Positions 28,206-38,476 of a DNA stretch of 64,000 nucleotides are shown piece after piece. Below the pieces are notes generated by a model, which was given only the letters and a program-made list of their open reading frames with translations, ran no database searches and was not told the DNA's origin. Made by a program: the position numbers and the translations under genes. Numbering within the stretch: the first letter of the stretch is position 1; each line of letters begins with the position of its first letter. The stretch comes from Clostridiales bacterium PH28_bin88 (GTDB lineage: Bacteria; Bacillota; PH28-bin88). Where the stretch lies: contig LAKY01000067.1 of the NCBI GenBank assembly GCA_000987045.1, positions 1 to 64,000 on the forward strand, read 5' to 3'.

Positions 28206-30362
28206 GTGTCGATTCAGGGCGTCATCCAAAAAGTGCAGACTTACTATCCGCAGGCGGATGTACAACTAGTGCAGCAGGCTTATCTTTTTGCCTCTACCGC
28301 CCATCAGGGCCAGCACCGCCGCTCTGGGGAGGACTACATCGTTCACCCCCTGGAGGTGGCCACCATCCTGGCCGAACTGCAGTTGGACGTAGTGACCATC
28401 GCGGCGGGTCTCCTTCACGACGTGGTGGAAGATACCAGCTTTACCCTGGAGGACTTGGAGAGAGCCTTTGGTGCGGAGATCGCCCTGCTGGTTGATGGGG
28501 TCACCAAGCTGAGCCGGATTGAATACAAATCCAAGATGGAGCAGCAGGCTGAAAACCTGCGCAAGATGTTCCTCGCTATGGCGAAGGACATCAGGGTAAT
28601 CCTGATTAAACTGGCTGACCGGCTGCACAACATGAGGACTTTAAAACATCAACCGGAAGAGAAGCAGCGCGAGTGCGCCCAGGAAACCCTTGAGATCTTT
28701 GCTCCACTGGCTCACCGTCTTGGTATCTTTCGCTTGAAATGGGAACTGGAGGACCTTTCCCTCCGTTACATGGAACCGGAAAGGTACTATGAGCTTGTCC
28801 AGAACATTTCCATGAAGCGGCAGGAGCGGGAAGAGTTTATTAACCATGTGATTAAAATCCTGAAGGAAAAACTGGATGAAGTAGGGATTGATGCAGATAT
28901 TCAGGGACGGCCCAAGCACTTTTACAGTATCTATAACAAGATGGTGAAGCAAGGTAAAGAGTTGGGCGAAATCTACGACCTGATCGCTGTGCGGGTGGTG
29001 GTAGAGAGTGTCAAGGACTGCTATGGCGCCCTGGGAATGATCCACGCGCAATGGAAGCCCATCCCCGGCCGTTTCAAGGACTACATCGCCATGCCCAAAC
29101 CGAATATGTACCAGTCTTTACACACCACGCTCATCGGCCCGTCCGGTGAGCCCTTCGAGGTACAGATCCGCACCTGGGATATGCACCGGACCTCGGAATA
29201 CGGGATCGCCGCCCACTGGAGGTACAAGGAAGGAAAAAACGGGGATAAAGACTTCGACGCCAAGCTCACGTGGCTGCGCCAGCTTTTGGAGTGGCAACGG
29301 GAACTGAAAGATGCCAGGGAGTTTATGGAATCCCTTAAAATCGACCTGTTCTCCGACCGGGTCTATGTTTTCACCCCCAAAGGGGATGTGGTGGAACTCC
29401 CGGCGGGCTCGGTGCCCCTGGATTTTGCCTACCGGGTGCACACGGCGGTGGGTAACCAGTGTGTGGGCGCCAAGGTTAGCGGGCGAATTGTGCCTTTGGA
29501 TTACCGGCTGCAGACCGGAGATATCGTGGAGATTCTCACCTCCAAGACAGGGCGCCCCCGGCGTGACTGGCTGAATATCGTCCAAACCTCCCAGGCCAAA
29601 AACCGTATCCGGCAGTGGCTGAAAAAGGAACAACGAGACGAACTGGTGGCCAAGGGCCGGGAGATGCTGGAGAGGGAAACGGACAAAAAGGGCTGGTATA
29701 CAGCCGAGGCACTTAAGAACAGTAACCTGCAGGAGGCCGCCAAACGTTTCAATATTCCCACAGTGGAGGATTTGCTGGCTACTGTGGGTGACGGTGGACT
29801 CACCCCCCTGCAGGTAATGGCCAAGTTGAAAGAGGCGGTTCCGGGGCTGGTCACCGAGGCGCCGGCACCCTTACCTTCGGTAAAGCCGTGGAGCGGGTAT
29901 GGGAAACCTTCCCAGGGCATCAGGGTAAGAGGCGTGGACAACGTGGTGGTTCGCCTGTCCCGCTGTTGCAACCCGGTGCCCGGGGATGATATTGTCGGCT
30001 ATATTACCAGGGGGCGGGGGGTTTCCATTCACCGTTCCGATTGCCCAAACATTGCCCACCACCATGATAACGAGCTGGAGCGGATCATCGAGGTGGCGTG
30101 GGATCTGGAAGCTGAGGCCATTTACCAGGTGCATATCGAGGCGGTGGCCGTAGACCGTCCCCGGTTAGCTATGGACATCATGACCACCATTGCGGACACC
30201 AAGACCATCATCAATTCGGTACACGCCCGGGCCACCAGGAATAACCTGGCTACCGTGGACCTGAAGATTGAGATCAAAAGCCTGGACCATTTGAACTACA
30301 TCACGGAAAAGGTTAAAAGAATCAAGGATGTGCTTGAAGTAAAACGAGTAACACCTTCGTAG
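28206..30362 (+). CDS. relA: Bifunctional (p)ppGpp synthetase/hydrolase RelA/SpoT
   Basis: A 718-residue Rel enzyme of normal length for Gram-positives. It has the HD hydrolase domain ([29 protein letters not shown]), the synthetase domain ([18 protein letters not shown]-like region, [17 protein letters not shown]), TGS ([17 protein letters not shown]), a cysteine-bearing zinc-finger region ([31 protein letters not shown]) and a C-terminal ACT domain. It should both make and destroy the stringent alarmone. The GTG at 28206 has AAAGGGGG eight bases upstream; the GTG at 28197 overlaps that site. Confidence 0.96.
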   Translation: MSIQGVIQKVQTYYPQADVQLVQQAYLFASTAHQGQHRRSGEDYIVHPLEVATILAELQLDVVTIAAGLLHDVVEDTSFTLEDLERAFGAEIALLVDGVTKLSRIEYKSKMEQQAENLRKMFLAMAKDIRVILIKLADRLHNMRTLKHQPEEKQRECAQETLEIFAPLAHRLGIFRLKWELEDLSLRYMEPERYYELVQNISMKRQEREEFINHVIKILKEKLDEVGIDADIQGRPKHFYSIYNKMVKQGKELGEIYDLIAVRVVVESVKDCYGALGMIHAQWKPIPGRFKDYIAMPKPNMYQSLHTTLIGPSGEPFEVQIRTWDMHRTSEYGIAAHWRYKEGKNGDKDFDAKLTWLRQLLEWQRELKDAREFMESLKIDLFSDRVYVFTPKGDVVELPAGSVPLDFAYRVHTAVGNQCVGAKVSGRIVPLDYRLQTGDIVEILTSKTGRPRRDWLNIVQTSQAKNRIRQWLKKEQRDELVAKGREMLERETDKKGWYTAEALKNSNLQEAAKRFNIPTVEDLLATVGDGGLTPLQVMAKLKEAVPGLVTEAPAPLPSVKPWSGYGKPSQGIRVRGVDNVVVRLSRCCNPVPGDDIVGYITRGRGVSIHRSDCPNIAHHHDNELERIIEVAWDLEAEAIYQVHIEAVAVDRPRLAMDIMTTIADTKTIINSVHARATRNNLATVDLKIEIKSLDHLNYITEKVKRIKDVLEVKRVTPS

Positions 30363-30424
30363 CAGGAGGCAAGAAGCAAGAGGCAGGAAGCAGGAATAAT
30401 GGTGTTGGTAGGGGGAGTGGGAAA

Positions 30425-30874
30425 TTGCGGGCGGTAGTTCAGCGGGTGCGGCGGGCCAGCGTCGCCGTGCAGGGTAACCAGGTAAGTTCTATCGGGGCAG
30501 GTCTGGTGGTCCTGCTGGGCGTCGGCTCTGGTGATGATTTGCAGGCTGCCAGGTACCTGGCGGAGAAGGTGGCTCACCTCAGGATATTTTCCGATTACGA
30601 GGGCCGGATGAACCGGTCGGTTCTGGATACCGGCGGAGAAGCGCTGGTGGTTTCGCAGTTCACCCTTTACGGGGACTGCCGTAAAGGCCGGCGCCCGGGT
30701 TTCGACCGGGCAGCAAGGCCTGAACTGGCGGAGGAATTGTACCTCCGCTTCGTGGATTACTTGCTGGAGTTGGGAGTGCCGGTAGCCACAGGCCGGTTTC
30801 AGACCGAGATGCTCGTAGAGATTCATAACGATGGGCCCGTTACTATGCTGTTGGACAGCGAACGCCAATTTTAA
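30425..30874 (+). CDS. dtd: D-aminoacyl-tRNA deacylase
   Basis: A 149-residue enzyme that hydrolyses D-amino acids from mischarged tRNA. Both active-site signatures are present: the N-terminal [12 protein letters not shown] and SQFTLYGD, and the C-terminal motif around [11 protein letters not shown]. The start is TTG with GGGGGAGTGGG upstream. The 60-base spacer from relA is an AAGCAAGA-rich simple sequence. It is 17 bases before the metallo-hydrolase gene. Confidence 0.96.
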   Translation: MRAVVQRVRRASVAVQGNQVSSIGAGLVVLLGVGSGDDLQAARYLAEKVAHLRIFSDYEGRMNRSVLDTGGEALVVSQFTLYGDCRKGRRPGFDRAARPELAEELYLRFVDYLLELGVPVATGRFQTEMLVEIHNDGPVTMLLDSERQF

Positions 30875-30891
30875 ACTGAGGAGGAGAGTGG

Positions 30892-31515
30892 ATGTTTTTC
30901 AAAACACTGGTTGTGGGGGCCATAGAAACCAACTGCTACGTGGTGGCCTGCCGGGAGACCAGGGAAGCGGCTGTAATCGACCCCGGAGCCGAGGGACAGC
31001 GGATTTTACAGGCTGTAGCGGAAGATGGCCTGCGGGTAAAATACATCATCAATACCCACGGCCATGGGGACCATATCGCCGCTAACGGGACGGTTAAAGA
31101 GGCCACCGGCGCGGAGATACTCATTCACCAGGACGACGCGGTTTACCTTACCGACCCCAAGAAGAGCCTGCTTGCTTTCATGGGAGCCAACAAGCCCGAG
31201 CCTCCTGCCGACCGGACTCTCCGGGAGGGAGACGTGGTGGAAATAGGCACCACCGTCCGGCTGGAGGTTATACATACCCCTGGGCATACTCCCGGAGGGA
31301 TCTGCCTCAAAGCAGGTAACGTCATTTTTGCTGGGGATACTCTGTTTGCCGGGTCGGTAGGAAGGACCGACTTTCCTGGAGGCTCTTACAGCAAATTGAT
31401 CAGTTCCATCAAGGAGAAGCTGCTACGGTGCCAAGACGATGTGGAGGTCTACCCGGGCCATGGCCCCGGCACCACTATCGGAGAGGAGCGGGCTTATAAC
31501 CCTTATTTATCATGA
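30892..31515 (+). CDS. MBL-fold metallo-hydrolase
   Basis: A 207-residue protein of the metallo-beta-lactamase fold, glyoxalase II-like (YcbL/YqgX type). The metal motif THGHGDH is near residue 56, HTPGHTPGG near 126, FAGDTLFAGSVGRTDFPGG near 150 and PGHGPGTTIGEE near the C terminus. It probably hydrolyses a thioester such as an S-acyl glutathione analogue, but the substrate cannot be read. It follows dtd in many Clostridia. Confidence 0.88.
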   Translation: MFFKTLVVGAIETNCYVVACRETREAAVIDPGAEGQRILQAVAEDGLRVKYIINTHGHGDHIAANGTVKEATGAEILIHQDDAVYLTDPKKSLLAFMGANKPEPPADRTLREGDVVEIGTTVRLEVIHTPGHTPGGICLKAGNVIFAGDTLFAGSVGRTDFPGGSYSKLISSIKEKLLRCQDDVEVYPGHGPGTTIGEERAYNPYLS

Positions 31516-31558
31516 ATATAGAGTAGTTTTTGATAAAGTTAACTAAGTGGGGATATGG

Positions 31559-33049
31559 TTGCAGGTGAAATTACTCTTACCCGATAACATTTCTGTTGCC
31601 GCAGTACAGGACGTGATCTGGCTGTTTTTGCCAGGGGTGGAACTTTCACTGTTGGCAGGAGCAGCGCCTGTTGACAGTAAGGTTCCGGTGCTGGAGGTAC
31701 GGGTGGAAGGCGGCCCAGGTGGGCTGTACGGGTGGGCGGCTTACCACAGCACCGAGGGGATATTTTGTCACGAAAGGAAGACAGGACCGAGTCCTACCGG
31801 TGAGGTGGCTAATGAAAGGAAGCGCCTGGCCAGGCTGCTGATCTTCTTCGCTCTAAAAGAAGCTACCGGCAAAGAGCCTGGACCCTGGGGTATTTTCACC
31901 GGGATCCGGCCTACCAAGATTGTTCACCGTCTTTTGGACAGGGGATGCAACCGGGAGCAGACCGTGGAGATACTTTGCCGCGACTACGCGGTAAGGGCTG
32001 GCAAAGCTGAACTGATTACCGGTATCGCTCTCCGCCAGCGTCCCCTGCTGTTACCGTTAGCGAATAACCCTGGTCAGGTCAGCGTTTACATTGGCATTCC
32101 TTTTTGTCCCACTCGTTGCCTGTACTGCTCGTTCCCCGCCTATTCCCTCAACCGGCACCGGCAATGGGTGGCACCTTTCACGGAGGTGTTACTGGCGGAA
32201 ATCAGGGCGGTGGGGGAAGAATTGTGCCACCACAACCTGGAAGTGCAGTCAATCTACTTTGGTGGTGGAACACCCACAAGCCTGGCGGCAGAGCAACTGG
32301 CGGAACTGCTTGAGGCAGCCAACCTGTACCTGCGTACCGCCGGGACGGTAGAATTTACCGTAGAGGGAGGGAGGCCTGATACCCTCTCCCTTGAACGATT
32401 ACGGATATGTGCCGGTGCGGGGGTAACCCGGCTGAGTATCAACCCCCAGAGCATGCAGGAAAGGACCCTGAAGGTCATTGGCAGGGACCATAGCGTGGAG
32501 GACGTGTACCGGGCGGTTGAGGCGGCAAGGAACGTCGGTTTTCCGGTGTTGAACATGGACGTGATTGTGGGGCTGCCGGGGGAGGGCGTGGCAGATGTGG
32601 AAAGCACCATGGAGCACATCAAGGGGTTGGCGCCGGAGAACGTCACGGTCCATACCCTGGCGGTCAAGCGGGCCTCCCGGCTGCTGGATGAGTTGTCTAA
32701 CCACCCTCTTCCCACCGGAGAGGAGGCTGCGGCCATGTGGGAAGTAACCAGAAAGTATGCTGCTGGTTCCGGGATGGTTCCGTATTATCTCTACCGCCAG
32801 AAACGGATGCTTGGAAACCTGGAGAATGTCGGTTATGCTCTTCCAGGGCGGGAGTGTGTCTACAATATCCAGATGATCGAGGAGCGGCAGACGGTGATCG
32901 GTTTAGGAGCAGGGGCGGGCTCCAAGTGGGTCAATCCGCGGGATGGCTCCTTGATCAACCAGTACAACCCAAAGGACCCGCAGGATTATATCCGCCGCCT
33001 GCCGGAATTGATTAAGAGAAAAATTGACAAACTCGCGGCTATCCGGTAA
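31559..33049 (+). CDS. hemZ: Oxygen-independent coproporphyrinogen dehydrogenase HemZ
   Basis: A 496-residue radical SAM enzyme of the HemN-related HemZ group, annotated in the oxygen-independent oxidation of coproporphyrinogen III for haem synthesis. The cluster motif is CPTRCLYCSF, followed by YFGGGTPTSL and the later INPQSMQERTL region. An N-terminal ~170-residue domain precedes the radical SAM core, as in HemZ. The TTG at 31559 is chosen since GTGGGG lies six bases upstream; GTG at 31547 and GTG at 31565 are alternatives. The multihaem cytochrome at 3 kb shows that the cell needs haem. Confidence 0.87.
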   Translation: MQVKLLLPDNISVAAVQDVIWLFLPGVELSLLAGAAPVDSKVPVLEVRVEGGPGGLYGWAAYHSTEGIFCHERKTGPSPTGEVANERKRLARLLIFFALKEATGKEPGPWGIFTGIRPTKIVHRLLDRGCNREQTVEILCRDYAVRAGKAELITGIALRQRPLLLPLANNPGQVSVYIGIPFCPTRCLYCSFPAYSLNRHRQWVAPFTEVLLAEIRAVGEELCHHNLEVQSIYFGGGTPTSLAAEQLAELLEAANLYLRTAGTVEFTVEGGRPDTLSLERLRICAGAGVTRLSINPQSMQERTLKVIGRDHSVEDVYRAVEAARNVGFPVLNMDVIVGLPGEGVADVESTMEHIKGLAPENVTVHTLAVKRASRLLDELSNHPLPTGEEAAAMWEVTRKYAAGSGMVPYYLYRQKRMLGNLENVGYALPGRECVYNIQMIEERQTVIGLGAGAGSKWVNPRDGSLINQYNPKDPQDYIRRLPELIKRKIDKLAAIR

Positions 33050-33074
33050 AATGGGTTTCAAACGCGTATACAAT

Positions 33075-33355
33075 AAACTTGACGAGGTAATGAACAGAAC
33101 GAGTACTCTCGTAAGCAGCGCCTTTCAGGGAGAAAGGGCCGTGACTGTAAGCCCTTTTAAGGCGTTATGGGAGGAAGACACCTGGGAGCCGTGCACCGAA
33201 CGCGACCAACCGCCAGTAGGCTGCACCGGGTGGCGACCGTTACAGCGACCGGAAAGTGGAACGCATGATACGTGCGTTCAACAAGGGTGGTACCGCGGGA
33301 ATCCTCTCGTCCCTGCATGCTTGACGTGTGCTGGCGAGAGGTTAATTTTTTATCT
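33075..33355 (+). promoter_or_regulatory. T-box riboswitch of hisS-aspS
   Basis: A complete T-box leader. The T-box AAGGGTGGTACCGCG is at 33283-33297 and the terminator stem CCTCTCG/CGAGAGG at 33303-33341 is followed by TTAATTTTTT. In stem I the S-turn AGTA (33102-33105) is opposite GAA (33174-33176), held by CTCTCGTAA/TTATGGGAG. The specifier after GAA reads GACAC (33177-33181): GAC (Asp) in the canonical register, overlapping CAC (His). Uncharged tRNA binding would let transcription continue into hisS-aspS. The leader's exact 5' end is not set. Confidence 0.92.
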
Positions 33356-33366
33356 TGGGGGGATAG

Positions 33367-34635
33367 ATGGTGCTAACAACCAGGCCCCGGGGGACTAACG
33401 ATATCCTGCCGGGAGAAACGGAAAAGTGGCAGTTTGTGGAGTCGGCCTTTCGAAATATCTGCGGAAGATATGGCTACGCCGAGATCCGCATCCCGATGTT
33501 CGAACACACCGAGCTGTTCTTACGGGGTGTAGGGGAGACCACTGATGTGGTGGAGAAGGAGATGTATACCTTTACCGACAGGGGTGGCCGCAGTATTACC
33601 CTGCGGCCGGAGGGGACGGCCTCCACGGTGCGGGCTTTTCTGGAACACAAGCTCTTTGCCCAGCCACTCCCGGCCAAAATGTACTATGCCGGCCCCATGT
33701 TTCGCTACGGCCGTCCTCAGGCAGGCCGGCTTAGGCAGTTCCACCAGGTGGGTGTGGAGGTATTGGGAGCCAAGGACCCGGCCGTGGATGCCGAGGTGAT
33801 CACCCTGGCAATGGATTTCTACGGCGAACTGGGACTGCAAGGGTTGGAATTGAGAGTGAACAGTGTGGGGTGCCCGCATTGCAGGCCGGCTCACCGGGAG
33901 CGCCTGAAGGAATTTCTGCGCCCGGTGCTGGGAGAACTCTGCGACACATGCCAGGGGCGGTACGAACGGAACCCCATGCGGATCCTGGACTGCAAGAGCC
34001 CCCGGTGCCAGGAACTGGTGGCTGAGGCGCCCACCACCACGGTTAGCTTATGCTCGGAGTGCGACAGGCATTTCCGGCAAGTGTTGAAATGTTTGGACCA
34101 GGTAGGGGTTAATTACACCGTGGACCAGCATCTGGTACGCGGGCTGGACTACTACACCAATACAACTTTTGAGATTGTGGCAGCGGGGATCGGTGCCCAG
34201 AGTTCCATCGGGGGAGGGGGGCGCTACGACGGCCTGGTAGAGGAATGTGGTGGCGCACCCACCCCGGGTATCGGATTTGCCCTCGGATTGGAACGTATCC
34301 TGCTGGCGATGGAGGACCAAAATATCTCCATTCCTGTGGCGGAAGCCATGGAGGTATTTGTGGCCACTATCGGGCCGGAAGGTGAGGCGGAGGCGTTTCG
34401 AGTCCTTACTGAACTGCGCCGATCAGGGATCAGGGCCGAGAAGGACTTTATGGGCCGCAGCCTTAAGGCCCAATTGAAACATGCTGGCAAGTTCCGTGCC
34501 CGTTACACAGTGTTCCTGGGGGGAGAAGAATTTACCAGGGGAGCGGTTTCAGTCCGGGATATGGTTAAAGGAATACAGGAAGAGGTTGCCCTCAAGAATT
34601 TGACAACCTACCTGCGGCAGGGATTAGCGCTTTGA
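33367..34635 (+). CDS. hisS: Histidyl-tRNA synthetase
   Basis: A 422-residue class II synthetase. Motif 2 (YYAGPMFRYGRPQAGRLRQFHQVG), the histidine motif LVRGLDYYTNTTFEI and motif 3 (GIGFALGLERILLAME) are present, with the C-terminal anticodon domain. The ATG at 33367 is preceded by TTGGGGGGA. First gene of the T-box-controlled hisS-aspS operon. Confidence 0.97.
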   Translation: MVLTTRPRGTNDILPGETEKWQFVESAFRNICGRYGYAEIRIPMFEHTELFLRGVGETTDVVEKEMYTFTDRGGRSITLRPEGTASTVRAFLEHKLFAQPLPAKMYYAGPMFRYGRPQAGRLRQFHQVGVEVLGAKDPAVDAEVITLAMDFYGELGLQGLELRVNSVGCPHCRPAHRERLKEFLRPVLGELCDTCQGRYERNPMRILDCKSPRCQELVAEAPTTTVSLCSECDRHFRQVLKCLDQVGVNYTVDQHLVRGLDYYTNTTFEIVAAGIGAQSSIGGGGRYDGLVEECGGAPTPGIGFALGLERILLAMEDQNISIPVAEAMEVFVATIGPEGEAEAFRVLTELRRSGIRAEKDFMGRSLKAQLKHAGKFRARYTVFLGGEEFTRGAVSVRDMVKGIQEEVALKNLTTYLRQGLAL

Positions 34636-34690
34636 TCCAGGAAGTAGGAAGTAAGGTGCAACAAGATTGCTGGATAAGGAGGAACCAATT

Positions 34691-36496
34691 ATGGCTGATG
34701 TAACAGTAGAATCCATGGCCGGCTTTCAACGCAGCCACATGTGCGGCACAGTTACCCGGGAACACACCGGTGAAGAAGTAACTCTGATGGGCTGGGTGAA
34801 CCGTCGCCGGGACCACGGGGGGTTGATTTTCATCGACCTGCGGGACCGCTCCGGCCTGGTACAGGTGGTTTTCAGCCCGGAGGTGGACCGGGCGGCTTTT
34901 CAGAAGGCGGAACATGTCAGGAATGAATACGTCCTCGCCCTGAAAGGGAGGGTGCGCCGGCGCCCGGAGGGTACCGTGAACCCCAACCTGGCAACCGGGG
35001 AAGTGGAGGTTTATGCCCGCGAACTCCGGTTATTGAACCGGGCGCTGACCCCTCCGTTTTACATCGAAGAAGAGGTGGACGTGGATGAAAACGTCCGCCT
35101 CCGTTACCGCTACCTGGACCTGCGGCGTCCGGACATGCAGCGGGCCATGGTCACCCGTCACCGCACCGCCAAGGCCATGCGGGACTTCCTGGACCGTCAC
35201 GGCTTTTTGGAGATTGAGACTCCCATGCTTACCCGCAGCACGCCGGAGGGAGCCCGTGACTACCTGGTACCCAGCCGGGTGCACCCTGGGGAGTTTTACG
35301 CCCTGCCCCAATCCCCCCAGATCTTTAAGCAGATTCTGATGGTAGCCGGGATGGACCGTTACTTCCAGATCGTACGGTGTTTCCGGGACGAAGACCTGCG
35401 GGCCGACCGGCAGCCGGAGTTTACCCAGTTGGATGTGGAGATGTCCTTCGTGGGGCGGGAAGACGTCATGTCCATGATGGAGGAACTCGTGGCCCATGTT
35501 TTCAGGGAGACCCTTGGTGTGACGGTGGAGACACCCTTCCACCGTCTGTCCTACCAGGAAGCCATGGATCGTTTCGGTTCGGATAAGCCGGATTTGAGGT
35601 TCGGCATGGAACTGCAGGATGTCTCACAACTGGTAGCCGGCAGTTCATTTAAAGTCTTTAGCAGCGCCGTACAGGGCGGGGGCAGGGTTAAGGGCATCAA
35701 TGCCAAGGGGTGTGGCGGTTATTCCCGCAAGGAACTGGATGACCTGACCCAACTGGCGGCGGTTTACGGAGCTAAAGGACTGGCCTGGATGGCCGTTAGC
35801 GAGGAAGGTATCCGTTCCCCCATCGCCAAGTTCTTTACCGAGGACGAGCTTTCGTCCATCCGGCAATCCATGCAGGCGGAACCCGGCGACCTGCTGCTGT
35901 TTGTCGCGGACGAACCCGCGGTGGTTGCCGGCGCCCTGGGGCACCTGCGCATGGAACTGGGGCGGAGGCTCAATCTGATCGACGCTTCAGAATTCAAGTT
36001 CTGTTGGGTGACAGACTTCCCCCTGGTGGAATGGGATGGGGAAGAAAGGCGCTATGTGGCCATGCACCATCCCTTTACTTCCCCGCTGGAGGAAGATATC
36101 CCGTTAATGCAAACAGACCCGTCCAGGGTTCGGGCCCAGGCCTATGATATGGTCCTGAACGGGGTAGAACTGGGCGGCGGCAGCATCAGGATCCACCGGC
36201 GGGATCTCCAGGAAAAAATGTTCGGCCTGTTGGGCTTTAGCCCGGAAGAGGCCAGGGCCAAATTCGGGTTCCTGCTGGATGCCTTTGAATATGGCACTCC
36301 GCCCCATGGTGGCATTGCCTTCGGTCTGGACCGGATGGTGATGTTGATGACCGGGCGGGAAACCATCCGGGACGTCATCGCCTTCCCCAAGACTCAAAGC
36401 GCTGCGGACTTGATGATGCAGGCGCCTTCTGACGTCTCCCAGCGGCAGTTGAAGGAACTTCACCTCAAACTGGATGTAAATCCCAGAAAGGCTTGA
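34691..36496 (+). CDS. aspS: Aspartyl-tRNA synthetase
   Basis: A 601-residue bacterial-type synthetase with an N-terminal OB anticodon domain ([22 protein letters not shown]), the class II core ([39 protein letters not shown]) and a GAD insert. ATG 34691 has AAGGAGG upstream. In lineages lacking a separate AsnRS such enzymes may be non-discriminating; this cannot be decided here. It lies 55 bases after hisS in the same transcript. Confidence 0.97.
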   Translation: MADVTVESMAGFQRSHMCGTVTREHTGEEVTLMGWVNRRRDHGGLIFIDLRDRSGLVQVVFSPEVDRAAFQKAEHVRNEYVLALKGRVRRRPEGTVNPNLATGEVEVYARELRLLNRALTPPFYIEEEVDVDENVRLRYRYLDLRRPDMQRAMVTRHRTAKAMRDFLDRHGFLEIETPMLTRSTPEGARDYLVPSRVHPGEFYALPQSPQIFKQILMVAGMDRYFQIVRCFRDEDLRADRQPEFTQLDVEMSFVGREDVMSMMEELVAHVFRETLGVTVETPFHRLSYQEAMDRFGSDKPDLRFGMELQDVSQLVAGSSFKVFSSAVQGGGRVKGINAKGCGGYSRKELDDLTQLAAVYGAKGLAWMAVSEEGIRSPIAKFFTEDELSSIRQSMQAEPGDLLLFVADEPAVVAGALGHLRMELGRRLNLIDASEFKFCWVTDFPLVEWDGEERRYVAMHHPFTSPLEEDIPLMQTDPSRVRAQAYDMVLNGVELGGGSIRIHRRDLQEKMFGLLGFSPEEARAKFGFLLDAFEYGTPPHGGIAFGLDRMVMLMTGRETIRDVIAFPKTQSAADLMMQAPSDVSQRQLKELHLKLDVNPRKA

Positions 36497-36556
36497 GGCC
36501 ATGTATAAACCATACCTTTTTTGTCATACTAGAGGCGTGAGGCTAATTATTGACAC

Positions 36557-36585
36557 TTGAAAGGGTACGGAATTTGTGCTACCAT
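36557..36585 (+). promoter_or_regulatory. Promoter of the 6S RNA
   Basis: TTGAAA and TACCAT with a 17-base spacer, placing the start site near 36592. Confidence 0.55.
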
Positions 36586-36590
36586 AAACG

Positions 36591-36850
36591 TGCCAGCATT
36601 AAACACGCCAAAGGTTGCCACACCCTGCGATGCGCGTGAAGGTCGCTAGTGTTGAGCCAACACCAACACATAGGGAGCCCCATCTCTGGTTGTAGCATGT
36701 ATGCCCCCTCCGAGGGGAAACATAAAGCAACAGGAAGGCACCCACCTGCGAGAGCAGGTTCAAAACTGCGGCTGTCCACGGCATATGTGGGGTAAAGCGT
36801 CATCTGCCGCTTAAGCCTACGCTCATTAACTATGAGGGTGGGCTCTGTTT
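36591..36850 (+). ncRNA. ssrS: 6S RNA
   Basis: The 377-base gap between aspS and tcdA has no gene but holds a long, highly self-complementary sequence preceded by a promoter and followed by CTCAT/ATGAG and a run of seven T. In many Firmicutes 6S RNA lies in exactly this place. The CACCTGC...GCAGGTTCAAAA block resembles the right-hand stem of Firmicute 6S RNAs. 6S RNA imitates an open promoter and traps sigma-A polymerase in stationary phase. Ends are estimates, and a covariance-model search was not possible. Confidence 0.75.
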
Positions 36851-36873
36851 TTTTAAAAAAAGGAGGTTCGCTG

Positions 36874-37632
36874 GTGCAGCATCAATTTTCCCGTACTGAA
36901 CTATTAATTGGGCCGGAAGGTCTGCGCATCCTTGAGCAAAGTAAAGTGGCGGTATTCGGGATAGGCGGGGTGGGTTCCTTTACCGTCGAGGCCCTGGCCC
37001 GGGCCGGTGTGGGAAGCCTTGTACTGGTTGATTTCGACGAGATCTGTCTCACCAACATTAACCGGCAACTGCACGCTCTGTACTCTACTGTGGGGGAACC
37101 TAAGGTGGAGGTAATGAAAAAGCGGGTACTGGATATCAACCCGCGGGCGCGGGTAGAGGCCATCCAGCAGTTCTATTCTCCGGAAAACGGGGCATCCCTG
37201 CTCACCCGCGATGTCAGCTATGTGGTAGACGCTATGGACACGGTATCCGCCAAGGTTCACCTGATCGCGAGTTCTTCCCGAGCAGGGATACCGGTGGTCT
37301 CCTGCATGGGGGCCGGAAACCGGCTGGATCCCACCACCTTCCGGGTTGCTGATATCTCCGAGACGCGGGCTTGCCCGCTGGCCAGAGTGGTAAGGAAGGA
37401 GTTGAGAAAGCTCGGAATTGTAAAGGGTGTTAAAGTGGTATACTCACCCGAACAGCCGCTGGTTCCCGACAAGTCCCCGGTTGATTGCAAGAATTTCTGC
37501 GTTTGCCCCGGCGGTGACGCGCACTGTACCAGGAAAAACCAGATTCCGGGCAGCATCTCCTTTGTGCCCCCTGTGGCCGGATTGTTTCTGGCATCGGTAG
37601 TGGTTAACGACCTCCTGCACAAGCCAGCTTGA
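36874..37632 (+). CDS. tcdA: tRNA threonylcarbamoyladenosine dehydratase TcdA
   Basis: A 252-residue E1-like enzyme that cyclises t6A37 of tRNA to ct6A using ATP. The nucleotide site is FGIGGVGSFTVEALARAGVG with VLVDFDEICLTNINRQ, typical of the YgdL/CsdL/TcdA group. The GTG at 36874 has AAGGAGG eight bases upstream. The aspS-6S-tcdA order matches other Firmicutes. Confidence 0.92.
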   Translation: MQHQFSRTELLIGPEGLRILEQSKVAVFGIGGVGSFTVEALARAGVGSLVLVDFDEICLTNINRQLHALYSTVGEPKVEVMKKRVLDINPRARVEAIQQFYSPENGASLLTRDVSYVVDAMDTVSAKVHLIASSSRAGIPVVSCMGAGNRLDPTTFRVADISETRACPLARVVRKELRKLGIVKGVKVVYSPEQPLVPDKSPVDCKNFCVCPGGDAHCTRKNQIPGSISFVPPVAGLFLASVVVNDLLHKPA

Positions 37633-37679
37633 CAGTCGCCTGTTCGTGTCATGTGCGCTAACCGATCTACTGATGAACC

Positions 37680-37708
37680 TTGCAAATTCAAGGGATATCT
37701 TATATAAT
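37680..37708 (+). promoter_or_regulatory. Promoter of csoR-like gene and thioredoxin
   Basis: TTGCAA and TATAAT with a 17-base spacer. TACCGGGTA just downstream (near 37722) is a small G/C dyad of the type CsoR proteins bind, which would fit autorepression. Confidence 0.65.
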
Positions 37709-37753
37709 AACCATAGTTTGTACCGGGTATAGGTATGAAAGGGGGCGTGTTCT

Positions 37754-38029
37754 GTGCCGGCATCCTATGCGGCATCCAAGGAGGACCTCTTGCGCCGGTT
37801 GAAAAAAATCGAGGGGCAGGTTAAGGGTATCCAGCGGATGGTAGATGAAGAACAGTACTGCGTGGATGTGATGATCCAGATCGCTGCTGTCCGGGCGGCC
37901 TTGAACAAGGTGGGGACCATCATCTTTGAGCACCATACTCGAGGATGCCTGAAATACGCCATGGAAGAGGGAAAAGTGGACGAGATGGTGGACGAGCTGA
38001 TTCAGGTCATGGGTAAATTTGGCAGTTAA
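37754..38029 (+). CDS. CsoR/RcnR-family metal-sensing repressor
   Basis: A 91-residue all-helical DUF156 repressor. Start MPASYAASKEDLLRRLKKIEGQ includes the DNA-binding first helix. The putative ligands are a cysteine in YCVDV, a histidine in FEHHTRGC and the following cysteine, the Cys-His-Cys set of copper-sensing CsoR; persulfide-sensing relatives lack the histidine. It is followed after 36 bases by a thioredoxin, not a copper pump, so thiol or sulfide stress sensing is also possible. Confidence 0.85.
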   Translation: MPASYAASKEDLLRRLKKIEGQVKGIQRMVDEEQYCVDVMIQIAAVRAALNKVGTIIFEHHTRGCLKYAMEEGKVDEMVDELIQVMGKFGS

Positions 38030-38065
38030 GAAAGTTTTTCTATAACGATTAAAGGGGGAAGGAAA

Positions 38066-38401
38066 TTGGCCAGCGGAAATCTTTTCACTCTTACCGATGC
38101 CAATTTTGATGCGGAGGTGCTGCAGTCCGGCAAACCGGTGTTGGTGGACTTTTGGGCGGTCTGGTGCGGTCCTTGCAAGATGATCGCCCCGTTAGTGGAG
38201 GAACTGGCGGAGGAATACGCCGGAAAAGTCAAGATCGGCAAACTAAACGTGGATGAAAGCGGGGAAACTCCGGGCCGGTACGGTATCATGAGTATTCCCA
38301 CCCTGCTGCTGTTTAAAAACGGTGAGGTGGTAAACCGCCTGGTGGGCTACCAGCCCAAAGAACACCTGGTCCGCATGATCAACGGCGCCTTACAGGAGTA
38401 A
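38066..38401 (+). CDS. trxA: Thioredoxin
   Basis: A 111-residue thioredoxin with the normal active site WCGPCK and the cis-proline segment [12 protein letters not shown]. It reduces protein disulfides in the cytoplasm. Start is TTG with AAAGGGGGAAGG upstream. Probably cotranscribed with the CsoR-type repressor. Confidence 0.95.
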   Translation: MASGNLFTLTDANFDAEVLQSGKPVLVDFWAVWCGPCKMIAPLVEELAEEYAGKVKIGKLNVDESGETPGRYGIMSIPTLLLFKNGEVVNRLVGYQPKEHLVRMINGALQE

Positions 38402-38439
38402 AACAATTTGGAAATCCATTTAGGGGTGAGGTTTAAGAA

Positions 38440-38476
38440 GAGAGCCGGGGAGTGATCCCCGGCTCTCGGCTTTTTA
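38440..38476. terminator. Terminator shared by thioredoxin and symporter genes
   Basis: AGAGCCGGGG/CCCCGGCTCT, a 10-bp perfect stem, with CTTTTTAG on the plus side. It sits between convergent genes. Confidence 0.8.
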
